This document shows, piece by piece, positions 32,899 to 42,441 of a DNA stretch of 64,000 bases. Location of the stretch: positions 372,001 to 436,000 of the forward strand of contig NZ_FMVC01000001.1 of assembly GCF_900101855.1 (NCBI RefSeq). The letters are read 5' to 3'. Numbering within the stretch: the stretch's first letter is position 1; the number at the start of each line of letters is the position of its first letter. A program made the position numbers and the translations under genes. The notes beneath the pieces are model-generated. The model did no database searches. It was not told the origin of the DNA and saw only the letters and a list, made by a program, of their open reading frames with translations. The stretch is from Flavobacterium anhuiense. Its GTDB lineage: Bacteria; Bacteroidota; Bacteroidia; Flavobacteriales; Flavobacteriaceae.

Positions 32899-35370
32899 TT
32901 ATCTAAAAAATACCCTCTTAACGCGTTGCGAAATACTCGTCATGATCTCATATGGAATTGTTTTTAAGGCTACAGCCATCTCTATCACAGTCGGACTTTC
33001 GCCAAAAATAATTACCGAATCGCCTTCTTTGCAATCTATATGACTTACATTAACCATCAGCATATCCATGCAGACACTGCCTACAATTTTTGCTTTTTGA
33101 TTTTTAATAGTTACATACCCAACTTCATTTCCCCATAATCTCGAAATTCCATCTGCGTAACCAATTGGGATCGTCGCAATTTTGGTTTCTCGGTCTGCCA
33201 TAAAACGACGTCCGTAACCTACGCTGTCGCCTGCAGGAATGGTCCTAATTTGAGAAATTATAGATTTCAGAGTTCCAACATTTTCCAAATATTTCTGTTC
33301 TGCAGGATCGTTTGAAACACCATACAAACCAATCCCTAAACGAACCATACTGTATTGTGCATCAGGAAAATTGCTAATTCCCGAAGTATTCAAAATATGT
33401 CGAATTGGATTGATATTTAATTCTGATATCAATTTTGAAGAAAGTTTTTCGAACAAAGCAATCTGCTGTCTCACAAAATCAAAATGTTTTGGTTCGTCAC
33501 TTGTCGCCAAATGCGATAAAATACTCTGAACACGAACTGTCGAATTGCCTTTTAAAGTCGCAATCAACTCATCGATTGTATTATTTTCAAAACCTAAACG
33601 ATGCATTCCCGTATCCATTTTGATATGAATGGGATAATCTTTTAAATTCTTTTCACGAGCAATTTTTAAAAAGGCATTCAGTCCTTTCAAGCTATAAATT
33701 TCAGGTTCTAGCTGATACTGAATCATAGATGGAAAACTCGTCGATTCTGGATTCAAAACCATAATTGGCACTTTTATGCCGCCATTTTTTAGTGATATTC
33801 CTTCGTCGGCGAAAGCCACACCCAAATAATCAACTTTATGATGCTCCAAAAGTTTAGCAATTTCTAAACCTCCATTTCCGTAGCCAAATGCTTTTACCAT
33901 AACCATCATTTTGATACCTGGTGCCAATTTCGATTTATAGTAATTAAAATTATGGCTGATGGCATCTAAATTTATCTCTAGAATGGTTTCATGGGTTTTC
34001 TCTTCTAGCAACGAAACGATTTCTTCAAATTCAAAAGATCTTGCTCCTTTTATTAAAATCGTTTCATTGTGAAAATTAAAATCATCGATTGCAGCAATAA
34101 AATTGCTTGTGTTTTCAAACATAGTACTATTTGGAAACTTAGCTGCAAAAGAAGATATTGTTGGTCCAATACCAATTATACGATTAATTTTATTGTCTGA
34201 AATTAACTGAGCTACTTTAGAATATAATTCTTCATTTGTAAACCCGCTCTGAAAAATATCTGATAGAATGACTGTTTTTGAAGCTCCTTTTTTCTTCTGG
34301 CTTTCCAAGAAATCTAAAGCAATTTTAAGCGACTGAAAATCGGAACTGTAACTATCGTCAATAATACTGCAATTATTAATTCCGTTTTTCACTTCCAAAC
34401 GCATTCGAATTGGGTACAGCATCTGGATTCGACTTTGGATTGTCTCCTGATCGTAATTAAGATGCAGTAAAACCAATAAACATGAAATTGTATTTTCTAT
34501 AGAAGCTGAATCGTTAAACGGAACTTCTAAATTGAAAGTTTCATTTTGATAATGATATTGAATAAAAGTATGGTCGTTTTTATATTCTCGTTTTTCAATA
34601 AAAACATCAGCTTTTTTATCTGTAAAACTCCATGAAAAAAGCTTTCGCGGATGAATCATATATTCTGCGGCAAACTGAGTCAGACATGATTCTACAACCT
34701 CTGTTTTTTGATAAATAATGATCGGACAGTCTTTAAACAAAAGCAATTTTTCATCAATCTTTTGTACTAAATTCAAAAAGCCTTCATCATGCGCACTTCC
34801 AATATTGGTGAGTACACCTATTGTGGGTTTAATGATTTTCTCCAGTTTAACCATTTCATTAACTGTCGAAATTCCAGCTTCGAAAATGCCTAAATTATGT
34901 TTTTCATTAATTCCAATTACCGAAAGAGGAACACCAACTTGAGAATTATAACTTTTTGGACTTCTAATAATATTATAGTCAGGACTTAATAAAAAATTAA
35001 GCCATTCTTTTACAATGGTCTTACCGTTGCTTCCTGTTAATCCAATAACCGGAAAATGGAAAAGACTTCTGTAATAGGCTGCAAATCCCTGAAGTGCAAG
35101 AAGCGTATTTTCGACCACCAAAAAATTAGCTTTATCAGCGTAACCCTCTGGAATATATTGAACAACAAAATTCCGAACATTGTTTTCTATTAAATCGGGA
35201 ATAAAAGAATGAGCATCGTTATTAACACCGGCCAGAGCAAAAAATAAGGTTTGCGATCCGTTTTGAAGCGAACGGCTGTCAATTGAAATATGATCTATTA
35301 AAATAGCAGCATTTGAGCCAGTCCATTTGGCATTTAACACTGAAATCAGGCTTTTTATATTTATGCTCAT
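32899..35370 (-). CDS. murF-alr: Bifunctional MurF ligase / alanine racemase
   Basis: The 823-residue fusion begins with MurF (P-loop LTGSNGKTIVKEW near residue 115; DDSYSSDFQSLK), which adds D-Ala-D-Ala to UDP-MurNAc-tripeptide. A pyridoxal-phosphate alanine racemase follows (LDAISHNFNYYKSKLAPGIKMMVMVKAFGYGNG with the cofactor Lys, and a late VGYGRR segment). Coupling D-alanine formation to its use in one chain is a known Bacteroidota trait. The gene is monocistronic and on the minus strand next to mscL. Confidence 0.97.
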   Translation of the reverse strand: MSINIKSLISVLNAKWTGSNAAILIDHISIDSRSLQNGSQTLFFALAGVNNDAHSFIPDLIENNVRNFVVQYIPEGYADKANFLVVENTLLALQGFAAYYRSLFHFPVIGLTGSNGKTIVKEWLNFLLSPDYNIIRSPKSYNSQVGVPLSVIGINEKHNLGIFEAGISTVNEMVKLEKIIKPTIGVLTNIGSAHDEGFLNLVQKIDEKLLLFKDCPIIIYQKTEVVESCLTQFAAEYMIHPRKLFSWSFTDKKADVFIEKREYKNDHTFIQYHYQNETFNLEVPFNDSASIENTISCLLVLLHLNYDQETIQSRIQMLYPIRMRLEVKNGINNCSIIDDSYSSDFQSLKIALDFLESQKKKGASKTVILSDIFQSGFTNEELYSKVAQLISDNKINRIIGIGPTISSFAAKFPNSTMFENTSNFIAAIDDFNFHNETILIKGARSFEFEEIVSLLEEKTHETILEINLDAISHNFNYYKSKLAPGIKMMVMVKAFGYGNGGLEIAKLLEHHKVDYLGVAFADEGISLKNGGIKVPIMVLNPESTSFPSMIQYQLEPEIYSLKGLNAFLKIAREKNLKDYPIHIKMDTGMHRLGFENNTIDELIATLKGNSTVRVQSILSHLATSDEPKHFDFVRQQIALFEKLSSKLISELNINPIRHILNTSGISNFPDAQYSMVRLGIGLYGVSNDPAEQKYLENVGTLKSIISQIRTIPAGDSVGYGRRFMADRETKIATIPIGYADGISRLWGNEVGYVTIKNQKAKIVGSVCMDMLMVNVSHIDCKEGDSVIIFGESPTVIEMAVALKTIPYEIMTSISQRVKRVFFR

Positions 35371-35536
35371 TTAGAAATTTCTTTTTTTCAAATTTAAAAA
35401 AGGTTTGCCACTAATTTCCCAAATTTTCACTAATTATTCTATTTGCATCTTTCTTAAAACTATGGCTACAGATTAAAGGATTTTGTAAATGAATTGCTAA
35501 AATTTGTGTAATTCGTGGCAGAAAACATTTATTGAG

Positions 35537-35544
35537 TATATTTG
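35537..35544 (+). promoter_or_regulatory. -7 element before the PAP2-like gene
   Basis: TATATTTG matches TAnnTTTG and lies about 26 bases before the TTG chosen as start. It falls inside the longer open frame, which argues against the upstream GTG at 35504. Confidence 0.5.
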
Positions 35545-35569
35545 TTTTTACACCACAAATTTCCATGTT

Positions 35570-36175
35570 TTGAAAAAAGTACTTCCCATATTCTCCTATA
35601 TATTACATCCGATTTTTATATCGCTATACGCTACTTTGTTTTACTTATTTTATAAAGACGATATTTTTAGTGCGCAGGAAAAATATTTCGTTTTAATACA
35701 GATTTTGGTCATTAATGTAATTGTTCCTGTCTTATTTTATTTATTGTTAAAATCGACTGGCCATGTAAAATCAATAATGTTGAGTCAGACTTCAGAACGA
35801 ACGATTCCGCTCATTTTGCAGTGTTTTTTATATATTTTGCTCGTAAAAAGAAGTATCGTAATAACGCGTTATCCTGAGCTTCATTTCTTTTTTCTTGCCG
35901 CTTTATTCAGCACTATTTTAGCATTGGTGTGTGTGCTTTTTAAGACAAAAGCAAGTTTGCACATGGTGGCTATCTCAGGATTAACGATTTTTATTATCGG
36001 ATTAAATATTCATCTTCAGCTGCATAATCCGTATTGGCCAGCTTTGCTTATTTTATTGTCAGGGATTGTGGCTTCATCGCGTTTAGAAATGAATGCTCAT
36101 ACTTCAAGAGAAATACTAATCGGATTGTTTATTGGAATAATGCCACAGCTTTTATTTTTATATCTATGGTTATAA
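35570..36175 (+). CDS. PAP2-like membrane protein, 201 residues
   Basis: The start at TTG 35570 (protein begins with KKVLPIFSYILHP after the initiator) is chosen because a promoter element lies within the upstream extension. An in-frame GTG at 35504 is the alternative. There are about six hydrophobic segments. Two weakly PAP2-like motifs are visible, KASLHMVAISG and SRLEMNAHTSREILIGLFIG, but the classic KxxxxxxRP triad is not complete. It may therefore be a catalytically divergent lipid phosphatase relative or an unrelated membrane protein. It overlaps the convergent barrel gene by six bases. Confidence 0.65.
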   Translation: MKKVLPIFSYILHPIFISLYATLFYLFYKDDIFSAQEKYFVLIQILVINVIVPVLFYLLLKSTGHVKSIMLSQTSERTIPLILQCFLYILLVKRSIVITRYPELHFFFLAALFSTILALVCVLFKTKASLHMVAISGLTIFIIGLNIHLQLHNPYWPALLILLSGIVASSRLEMNAHTSREILIGLFIGIMPQLLFLYLWL

Positions 36176-36874
36176 AATATAAAAAATAAGTCCCGCGTTT
36201 AAGGTTTTCATATTTATCTTTTCGCCATTCAAAGTCGTTGCTGACTTAAACAATGGACTTAAACCATAATACACATACAAATTCCAAGTATTGTATCCTG
36301 CAGCAAGATAGGGTCCGTACTGAAATTTATTAATATCAGCATTATTGTTGATTTTATATGTTTTTTCACCATCATCAAGAGTAGATGCGCTCGAAAAAAT
36401 ATAACTCAGTTTTACGCCGCCATAAATACGCCAGAACTTAGTGCTTTCATAAGTAGAATTACGCCATCTAAACTCAATTGGAAGATCTACAGAATATTGT
36501 CTATACCGATTAGAAACAAATTCGCCATAATCGTTAACTCCATATATTATAGATCCCGAACCGTCCTCGGAAATGGTCAGATTTTGATAATAATTTTGAT
36601 AACTTAAACCTAAACCCGCAGCGATAGCAACGGTTCTGGATTTATTAACGGGCATATCACGCAAGAAACCTCCTGAAAGTCCAAGAGAAAATTTATTCTG
36701 CTTAAAATTGATTGGAATATCGGTAAACATATTATAGGTAACCGAAAAATAAAATTGGTCTTCTCGATACAGAGAGTCTATTTTTATAACTGGTTTTATC
36801 TCAGGTTTAACTTCTTCTTGTGCAAAAGAGTTAAAAAAAGTGAGTAAAAATAAGCTGCTAAAAATAATTCGCAT
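36170..36874 (-). CDS. Outer-membrane beta-barrel protein (porin-like)
   Basis: The start MRIIFSSLFLLTFFNSFAQ at 36874 gives a signal peptide; 13 extra in-frame codons upstream are not used. The mature part (about 215 residues) alternates polar and aromatic residues in short strands (FYFSVTYNMFTDIP, GLGLSYQNYYQN, VDLPIEFRWR, YGPYLAAGY, LNAGLIFYIL) with a terminal aromatic region, as in small outer-membrane barrels of Bacteroidota. Function cannot be read further. Confidence 0.75.
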   Translation of the reverse strand: MRIIFSSLFLLTFFNSFAQEEVKPEIKPVIKIDSLYREDQFYFSVTYNMFTDIPINFKQNKFSLGLSGGFLRDMPVNKSRTVAIAAGLGLSYQNYYQNLTISEDGSGSIIYGVNDYGEFVSNRYRQYSVDLPIEFRWRNSTYESTKFWRIYGGVKLSYIFSSASTLDDGEKTYKINNNADINKFQYGPYLAAGYNTWNLYVYYGLSPLFKSATTLNGEKINMKTLNAGLIFYIL

Positions 36875-37101
36875 ATCGTGGTCTGGTTTTTTTAAAGAGA
36901 TAATTATAAACAAACGTTTTTATACGCCCATTTATTTCACATACAAATATAATATAATGCTTTCTGCAGTAACGATACAAAGTAAAAATATTCTCATTTT
37001 GACTGCGAATAAAATTAATTGCTGCATTATTTTCAATAAATCCATTCTCTGAAATAAAAAATTAATCAATTTTGTTTTTATCTTTTATACCTTTGCAGAG
37101 T

Positions 37102-37455
37102 ATGAAGAAAAAGCAACTCATATTAAGTCTATCATTTGCTGTAACGATATTGTTCTCGATATTGTTTCAGTCGATACACAGTTATGAGCATATCGTAAAA
37201 CAACTTTCAGAAAAACAATGTCATCATAATTACAATGATCCGAGCGGAGAAATAACGCATCAGCATCATGATTATGACGTTTGTTTTGTTTGCCATTTTG
37301 CGTTTGAATCTTTTATTCTTCCGCAAAATTTCTCTTTTGAATTTCATGCATTTGATAAAGAAACGCCTTATTTCTTCCCATTTTCAGAGAAGATTTTTTC
37401 TATTTCAAACACTTCGTATTTCTTACGAGGGCCACCTGCCGCTATAGTTTCTTAA
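37102..37455 (+). CDS. Small membrane or exported protein with HSYEH, His cluster and CxxC, upstream of a TonB receptor
   Basis: An in-frame ATG at 37072 exists, but the start at 37102 (MKKKQLILSL) gives a protein of the same length class as its paralogue at 457. The 117-residue product has one N-terminal hydrophobic segment, HSYEH (26-30), a His/Cys-rich stretch (C40-HHNYNDPSGEITHQHHDYDV), CFVC (C61, C64), FEFHAF (79-84) and RGPP near the end. HSYEH and CxxC occupy the same positions as in the paralogue; the His cluster is extra. It lies 160 bases before a TonB receptor. Metal binding is inferred. Confidence 0.78.
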   Translation: MKKKQLILSLSFAVTILFSILFQSIHSYEHIVKQLSEKQCHHNYNDPSGEITHQHHDYDVCFVCHFAFESFILPQNFSFEFHAFDKETPYFFPFSEKIFSISNTSYFLRGPPAAIVS

Positions 37456-37614
37456 GTTTCGATTATTCGAAAAAATTACATTTCTTTTAATTCAAATTCA
37501 AAAAACATTGAGTTTCCTAATCCTATTTTATCAATTAGGATCAGAATGCTTTATTGTTCGTTTTTGGTTTCCATTCGAAGAAAAAAATCCATTTAACTAT
37601 AGCATCATTTTCAA

Positions 37615-39822
37615 ATGAAAAAATTTATAATTGCCCTTATTTTAGGGTTTTCGGGCGTACTGACTGCTCAAAATTCGGTTTCAGGAACTGTAACCGATAA
37701 TCAAAATAATCCATTGCCAGGAGTTTCTGTTTATGCTCCAGAATTACATAAAGGGACAACGACAGATGCAAACGGAAAATACGAATTGAATAATCTTCCA
37801 AACGGAAGCCTTCGCATTGCTTTTACATATGTTGGATATGCGAATCAAAATAAAACTATTGCAAAATTGCTTAAGCAAAACACATTAGACATTACTCTTG
37901 AAGAGTCTATTTTAGAAATGGATGAAGTAGTGGTTTCGACTCCTTTTAACAAACTGCAATCGCAAAACGTAATGAAAATTGAGCACGAAAGCATTAAAAC
38001 ATTGCAGCAGAAAGGAACTTCAACTTTGATTGAAGGTTTGGCGACAATTCCGGGAGTTTCTCAGATTTCAACGGGAACTTCTATCGGAAAACCTGTAATT
38101 CGCGGATTAAGTGGTAATCGTGTTTTAGTGTATTCACAAGGTGTTCGTATCGAAAATCAACAGTTTGGAGACGAGCATGGTTTAGGTTTAAATGATGCGG
38201 GAATTGAAAGTGTTGAAGTTATCAAAGGCCCTGCTTCTTTATTATACGGTTCTGATGCATTAGGTGGAGTTTTGTATTTTAACCCTGAAAAGTTTGCTGA
38301 CGCTGGCGATTTTAAAGCTAATTTCAGTCAAAAATATTTTACCAATACACAAGGGAGCAATTCTTCTATTGGATTAAAAACTTCTACTGATAACTGGAAA
38401 TTCTTAGCTAGAGGAAGCTACAACACACATTCTGATTACAAAATTTCAGGTGGCGATCGCGTTACAAACTCTCGTTATAACGAAACTGATTTTAAGACTG
38501 GAATCGGTTACAGTAATTCAAGTTTTTCAAGTGTTTTAAGATACAACTACAACAAACTGGATATTGGAATTCCTGAAGACGGAATTGCAGAACAATCTTC
38601 AAGCAAAGACACTCAATTTCCGCGACAGGGGATTTTCAATCATTTATTGAGTTTAAACAATGTAATCTTTTTTGAAAATTCAAAACTGGATGTTGATTTA
38701 GGATATATTGCTAATGACAGAAGCGAATTTGAAGACAGCAATGAAGCTTCTCTACATATGAAATTGAATACTTTCAACTATAACGCAAAATATCATTTTC
38801 CTAAGTTTGGAAAAATTGAAACTATTCTGGGAGTTCAGGGAATGCATCAGACCAATAAAAATTCTGGTGAAGAATACTTAATTCCAGACGCCACAACCAA
38901 TGATTTTGGAGTTTTTGGAACTGCAAATTACGAATGGGACAACAGCGTTATTCAAGCAGGATTGCGTTTTGACAACCGAAACATTACTTCGATCGCTCAC
39001 GGAATCGAAGGTGAAGAAGGATATTTCCAAGCTTTAGACCGATCTTTTGACAGTTTTAATGCTTCTTTGGGGTATAAAACCAAACTTGCAGAACCTTTAA
39101 CTTTCCGTTTGAATGTTGCGACAGGATTTAGAGCTCCAAACTTAGCTGAATTAACTTCAAATGGTGTTCATGAAGGAACAAACCGTTACGAAATTGGAAA
39201 TGCAAATCTGAAAACAGAACAAAACGCTCAGACCGATTTAAACTTAGAATACAAAAACTCACACTTTGAATTTTTCGTAAACGGATTTTACAATCACGTA
39301 AACAACTACATCTATACTTCGCCAACTGGAGAAGTTCTAGATGACAATGACGTTTTTGCATACGTTCAAGATAATGCTCAATTGTATGGTGGTGAAGTAG
39401 GTCTGCATTTTCACCCGCATCCGTTAGATTGGCTGCATTTTGAAACTAGTTTTGAAACCGTTACTGGTAAAAAAGAAAACAAAGATTATCTGCCTCTAAT
39501 TCCTGCAAACAATTGGAATAATACTTTGAGAACTGAATTTAACATCAAAAACTGGCTAAGCGAAGGTTTTGCTTCGTTAAATGTTTCTTCAACTTTTAGC
39601 CAAGATAATGTAAGTGGTTTCGAAACGGCTTCTAAAGGGTATACTTTGGTAAATTTAGGTTTTGGCGGAACCGTTAAACTAGGAAAAACAGCTTTTGATA
39701 TTAACTTAAACGGAAACAATTTATTTGATAAAAAATATATTGCGCACCTTTCTAGATTAAAAACAGACGGTATTCCGAACATTGGAAGAAATATCGTTTT
39801 GGGCGTAAATTTCAATTTATAA
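37615..39822 (+). CDS. TonB-dependent receptor with carboxypeptidase-like N-terminal domain
   Basis: The 735-residue protein has a signal peptide, a CarboxypepD-reg-like domain (SVSGTVTDNQNNPLPGVSVYAPELHKGTTT...VGYANQ), a plug (SRLIEGLATIPGVSQIS-type segment; GKPVIRGLSGNRVLVYSQGVRIE; QQFGDEHGLGLNDAGIESVEVIKG; PASLLYGSDALGG) and a barrel with late motifs FRAPNLAELTSNG and GNANLKTEQNAQTDLNLEY. His-rich HFHPHPLDWLHFE in a loop suggests a metal substrate. It follows the HSYEH/CxxC small protein, like the first receptor of the window (2182). The exact ligand is unknown. Confidence 0.9.
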   Translation: MKKFIIALILGFSGVLTAQNSVSGTVTDNQNNPLPGVSVYAPELHKGTTTDANGKYELNNLPNGSLRIAFTYVGYANQNKTIAKLLKQNTLDITLEESILEMDEVVVSTPFNKLQSQNVMKIEHESIKTLQQKGTSTLIEGLATIPGVSQISTGTSIGKPVIRGLSGNRVLVYSQGVRIENQQFGDEHGLGLNDAGIESVEVIKGPASLLYGSDALGGVLYFNPEKFADAGDFKANFSQKYFTNTQGSNSSIGLKTSTDNWKFLARGSYNTHSDYKISGGDRVTNSRYNETDFKTGIGYSNSSFSSVLRYNYNKLDIGIPEDGIAEQSSSKDTQFPRQGIFNHLLSLNNVIFFENSKLDVDLGYIANDRSEFEDSNEASLHMKLNTFNYNAKYHFPKFGKIETILGVQGMHQTNKNSGEEYLIPDATTNDFGVFGTANYEWDNSVIQAGLRFDNRNITSIAHGIEGEEGYFQALDRSFDSFNASLGYKTKLAEPLTFRLNVATGFRAPNLAELTSNGVHEGTNRYEIGNANLKTEQNAQTDLNLEYKNSHFEFFVNGFYNHVNNYIYTSPTGEVLDDNDVFAYVQDNAQLYGGEVGLHFHPHPLDWLHFETSFETVTGKKENKDYLPLIPANNWNNTLRTEFNIKNWLSEGFASLNVSSTFSQDNVSGFETASKGYTLVNLGFGGTVKLGKTAFDINLNGNNLFDKKYIAHLSRLKTDGIPNIGRNIVLGVNFNL

Positions 39823-39830
39823 GATTTTGT

Positions 39831-39927
39831 TTAACCGCAAAGAACGCAAGGAAAAACGCATAGAACGCAAAAGCTTTTATAAACTCTGCGAACTTTGCGA
39901 AAAACTCTTTGTGTTCTTTGCGGTTAA
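39831..39927. repeat. Inverted repeat TTAACCGCAAAGAAC...GTTCTTTGCGGTTAA
   Basis: Arms at 39831-39845 and 39913-39927 are perfectly complementary, with further partly matching bases inside. The element follows the TonB receptor stop by nine bases and may act as its terminator. Confidence 0.8.
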
Positions 39928-39983
39928 TAACACAACAATCTCACAGAAAGTGCTATTTTTGTTACAACAGATAAAAACTAACT

Positions 39984-42092
39984 ATGAAAAAAACATTTTT
40001 ATTAATGGCAATTACAACCGCTGGAATTTCGTTTGGACAAGGCAAAATGCAATATCCGCAAACTAAAAAAGGAGAAACTGTTGATGTTTACTTTGACACC
40101 AAAGTAAGCGATCCGTACCGTTGGTTAGAAGATGATAAATCTGCCGAAACCGGTGCTTGGGTAAAAGCTCAAAATGAAGTTACTTATGCTTATTTAGATA
40201 AAATTCCGTTTCGTGAAGAACTTAAAAAACGAATGGAAAAACTTTGGAACTACGAAAAAATTGGAGCTCCATTCAAAGAAGGAAAATTTACTTATTACTC
40301 TAAAAACAACGGACTTCAAAATCAATCTGTTGTTTATAGAAAAGATGAAAGCGGAAAAGAAGAGATTTTCTTAGATCCGAATACTTTCTCTAAAGATGGA
40401 ACCACTTCTCTTGGCGGACTTGATTTTTCTGAAGATGGAAGCAAAGCTGCTTATGCAATCTCTGAAGGAGGAAGCGACTGGAGAAAAGTTATCATCATTG
40501 ATGCACTTTCTAAGAAAGTTTTAGAAGATACTTTGGTTGATATAAAATTCAGCGGTATCTCTTGGCACGGAAATGAAGGTTTTTACTATTCTAGTTATGA
40601 CAAACCAAAAGGAAGTGAATTATCTGCTAAAACAGATCAGCACAAATTATATTTCCACAAACTAGGAACTTCTCAAAAAGACGACAAAGTAATTTTTGGA
40701 GCTGACAAAAAAAGAAGATATGTTGGCGGATATGTTACTGAAGATAATCGTTATTTAGTGATTACAGCTGCCAATTCTACGTACGGAAATGAATTGTACA
40801 TTAAAGACTTGACTAAGGCCAACAGTCCAATCGTTACAATCGTTGACAACTTTGATAGTGACAGTGGTATCATTGACAACCAAGGAAGCAAATTGTTTAT
40901 TGAAACAGATTTTAATGCTCCTAACAAACGTGTTGTAACGGTAGATGCGGCAAATCCAAAACCTGAAAACTGGAAAGATTTTATTAAAGAAACCAAAGAT
41001 ATTCTATCTCCATCAACTGGCGCTGGATATTTCTTTGCAAACTATACTAAAGATGCTGTTTCATTTGTACAGCAATATGATTACAATGGAAAACTAGTTC
41101 GTGAAATCAAACTTCCAGCTGTCGGAACTGCAGGTGGTTTTAGCGGAAAAAAGAACGAAAAGATTTTGTATTACAGCTTTACGAATTACACTACACCTGG
41201 AAGTATTTACTCTTTTGAACCAAAATCTGGCAAGTCTGAAATCTACCAAAAACCAAAAGTAGATTTCAAAAGCGAAGATTATGAGTCAAAACAAGTTTTC
41301 TATACTTCAAAAGACGGAACAAAAGTTCCGATGATTATTACATATAAAAAAGGGGCAAAATTAGACGGTAAAAACCCAACAATCCTTTACGGTTATGGTG
41401 GATTCAATATTAGTTTGACGCCAAGTTTCAGTATTGCTAATGCGGTTTGGATGGAAAACGGCGGAGTTTATGCAGTTGCTAACTTAAGAGGTGGCGGTGA
41501 ATACGGAAAAAAATGGCACGATGCGGGTACAAAACTTCAAAAGCAAAATGTATTCGATGACTTTATCGCTGCTGCGGAGTATTTAATTGCTCAAAAATAT
41601 ACCTCATCTGATTATTTAGCTATTCGCGGAGGATCTAACGGTGGTTTATTAGTTGGTGCAACGATGACACAACGTCCAGATTTAATGAAAGTAGCATTGC
41701 CTGCGGTTGGAGTTATGGATATGCTTCGTTACAATGCCTTTACAGCAGGTGCAGGTTGGGCTTTTGATTACGGAACTGCTCAAGACAGCAAAGAAATGTT
41801 CGAATATTTAAAAGGATATTCTCCTGTTCATAACGTTAAAAAAGGAACTCATTATCCAGCAACAATGGTTACTACTGGAGATCATGATGATCGTGTAGTT
41901 CCTGCGCACAGTTTTAAATTCGCTTCTGAATTACAAGAAAAACAAACAGGAGAAAACCCAGTTTTAATTAGAATTGATGTAAAAGCTGGACATGGCGCAG
42001 GAAAATCTGTTGCCGCTACTATTCAAGAGAATGTAGATATTCAAGCTTTCACGCTTTACAATATGGGTTTTAAAGCTTTACCGAAAAAGTAA
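39984..42092 (+). CDS. Prolyl oligopeptidase-family serine peptidase (S9A)
   Basis: The 702-residue protein has a signal peptide (ITTAGISFGQ), a propeller domain (YPQTKKGETVDVYFDTKVSDPYRWLEDD) and a C-terminal alpha/beta-hydrolase domain with the catalytic triad: Ser in GGSNGG, Asp in HDDRVVPAHS and His in AGHGAGKS. It cleaves short proline-containing peptides, here in the periplasm. A TATTTTTG -7-like element lies at 39954-39961. It is not obviously linked to the receptor upstream. Confidence 0.96.
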   Translation: MKKTFLLMAITTAGISFGQGKMQYPQTKKGETVDVYFDTKVSDPYRWLEDDKSAETGAWVKAQNEVTYAYLDKIPFREELKKRMEKLWNYEKIGAPFKEGKFTYYSKNNGLQNQSVVYRKDESGKEEIFLDPNTFSKDGTTSLGGLDFSEDGSKAAYAISEGGSDWRKVIIIDALSKKVLEDTLVDIKFSGISWHGNEGFYYSSYDKPKGSELSAKTDQHKLYFHKLGTSQKDDKVIFGADKKRRYVGGYVTEDNRYLVITAANSTYGNELYIKDLTKANSPIVTIVDNFDSDSGIIDNQGSKLFIETDFNAPNKRVVTVDAANPKPENWKDFIKETKDILSPSTGAGYFFANYTKDAVSFVQQYDYNGKLVREIKLPAVGTAGGFSGKKNEKILYYSFTNYTTPGSIYSFEPKSGKSEIYQKPKVDFKSEDYESKQVFYTSKDGTKVPMIITYKKGAKLDGKNPTILYGYGGFNISLTPSFSIANAVWMENGGVYAVANLRGGGEYGKKWHDAGTKLQKQNVFDDFIAAAEYLIAQKYTSSDYLAIRGGSNGGLLVGATMTQRPDLMKVALPAVGVMDMLRYNAFTAGAGWAFDYGTAQDSKEMFEYLKGYSPVHNVKKGTHYPATMVTTGDHDDRVVPAHSFKFASELQEKQTGENPVLIRIDVKAGHGAGKSVAATIQENVDIQAFTLYNMGFKALPKK

Positions 42093-42441
42093 GGCTTTAA
42101 GCTGAAATTTTTTAAGCCACGAATTCACGAATTATTTTCTGAATATCGTGGCTTTTTATTTTATGCCACAGATTAAAAAGATTTTATGGCTTAAAAAATC
42201 TGTGAAAATCTTTTAATCTGTGGCTTTCATTTTTTTTCACGCAGATTCTGCAGATTTAGCAGATTGAATTAAAAAAGATTAGCACGCATCTGCTAAAATT
42301 ATTTTAAATCTACGTGAAATTAATTCGTACAATTCGATACAGAATTTTAAACATACAGATTAAAATAAATTCGGGAATTCGTGGCTAACTTTTTTAAATA
42401 AACCTTTTTACACTAAATTTGAGAAACCTAAAACTTACACA
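42093..42441. repeat. Nested inverted repeats, 349-base gap
   Basis: The gap is filled by nested arms. AGCCACGAATTCACGAATT near 42115 pairs with AATTCGGGAATTCGTGGCT near 42368. A GCCACAGATTAAAAAGATTTT segment (about 42163) pairs with AAAATCTTTTAATCTGTGGC (about 42203). CACGCAGATT and AAATCTACGTG pair in the third unit. No coding frame is seen. A TAAATTTG element at 42414-42421 is a candidate promoter for the oxidoreductase gene. Confidence 0.7.
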
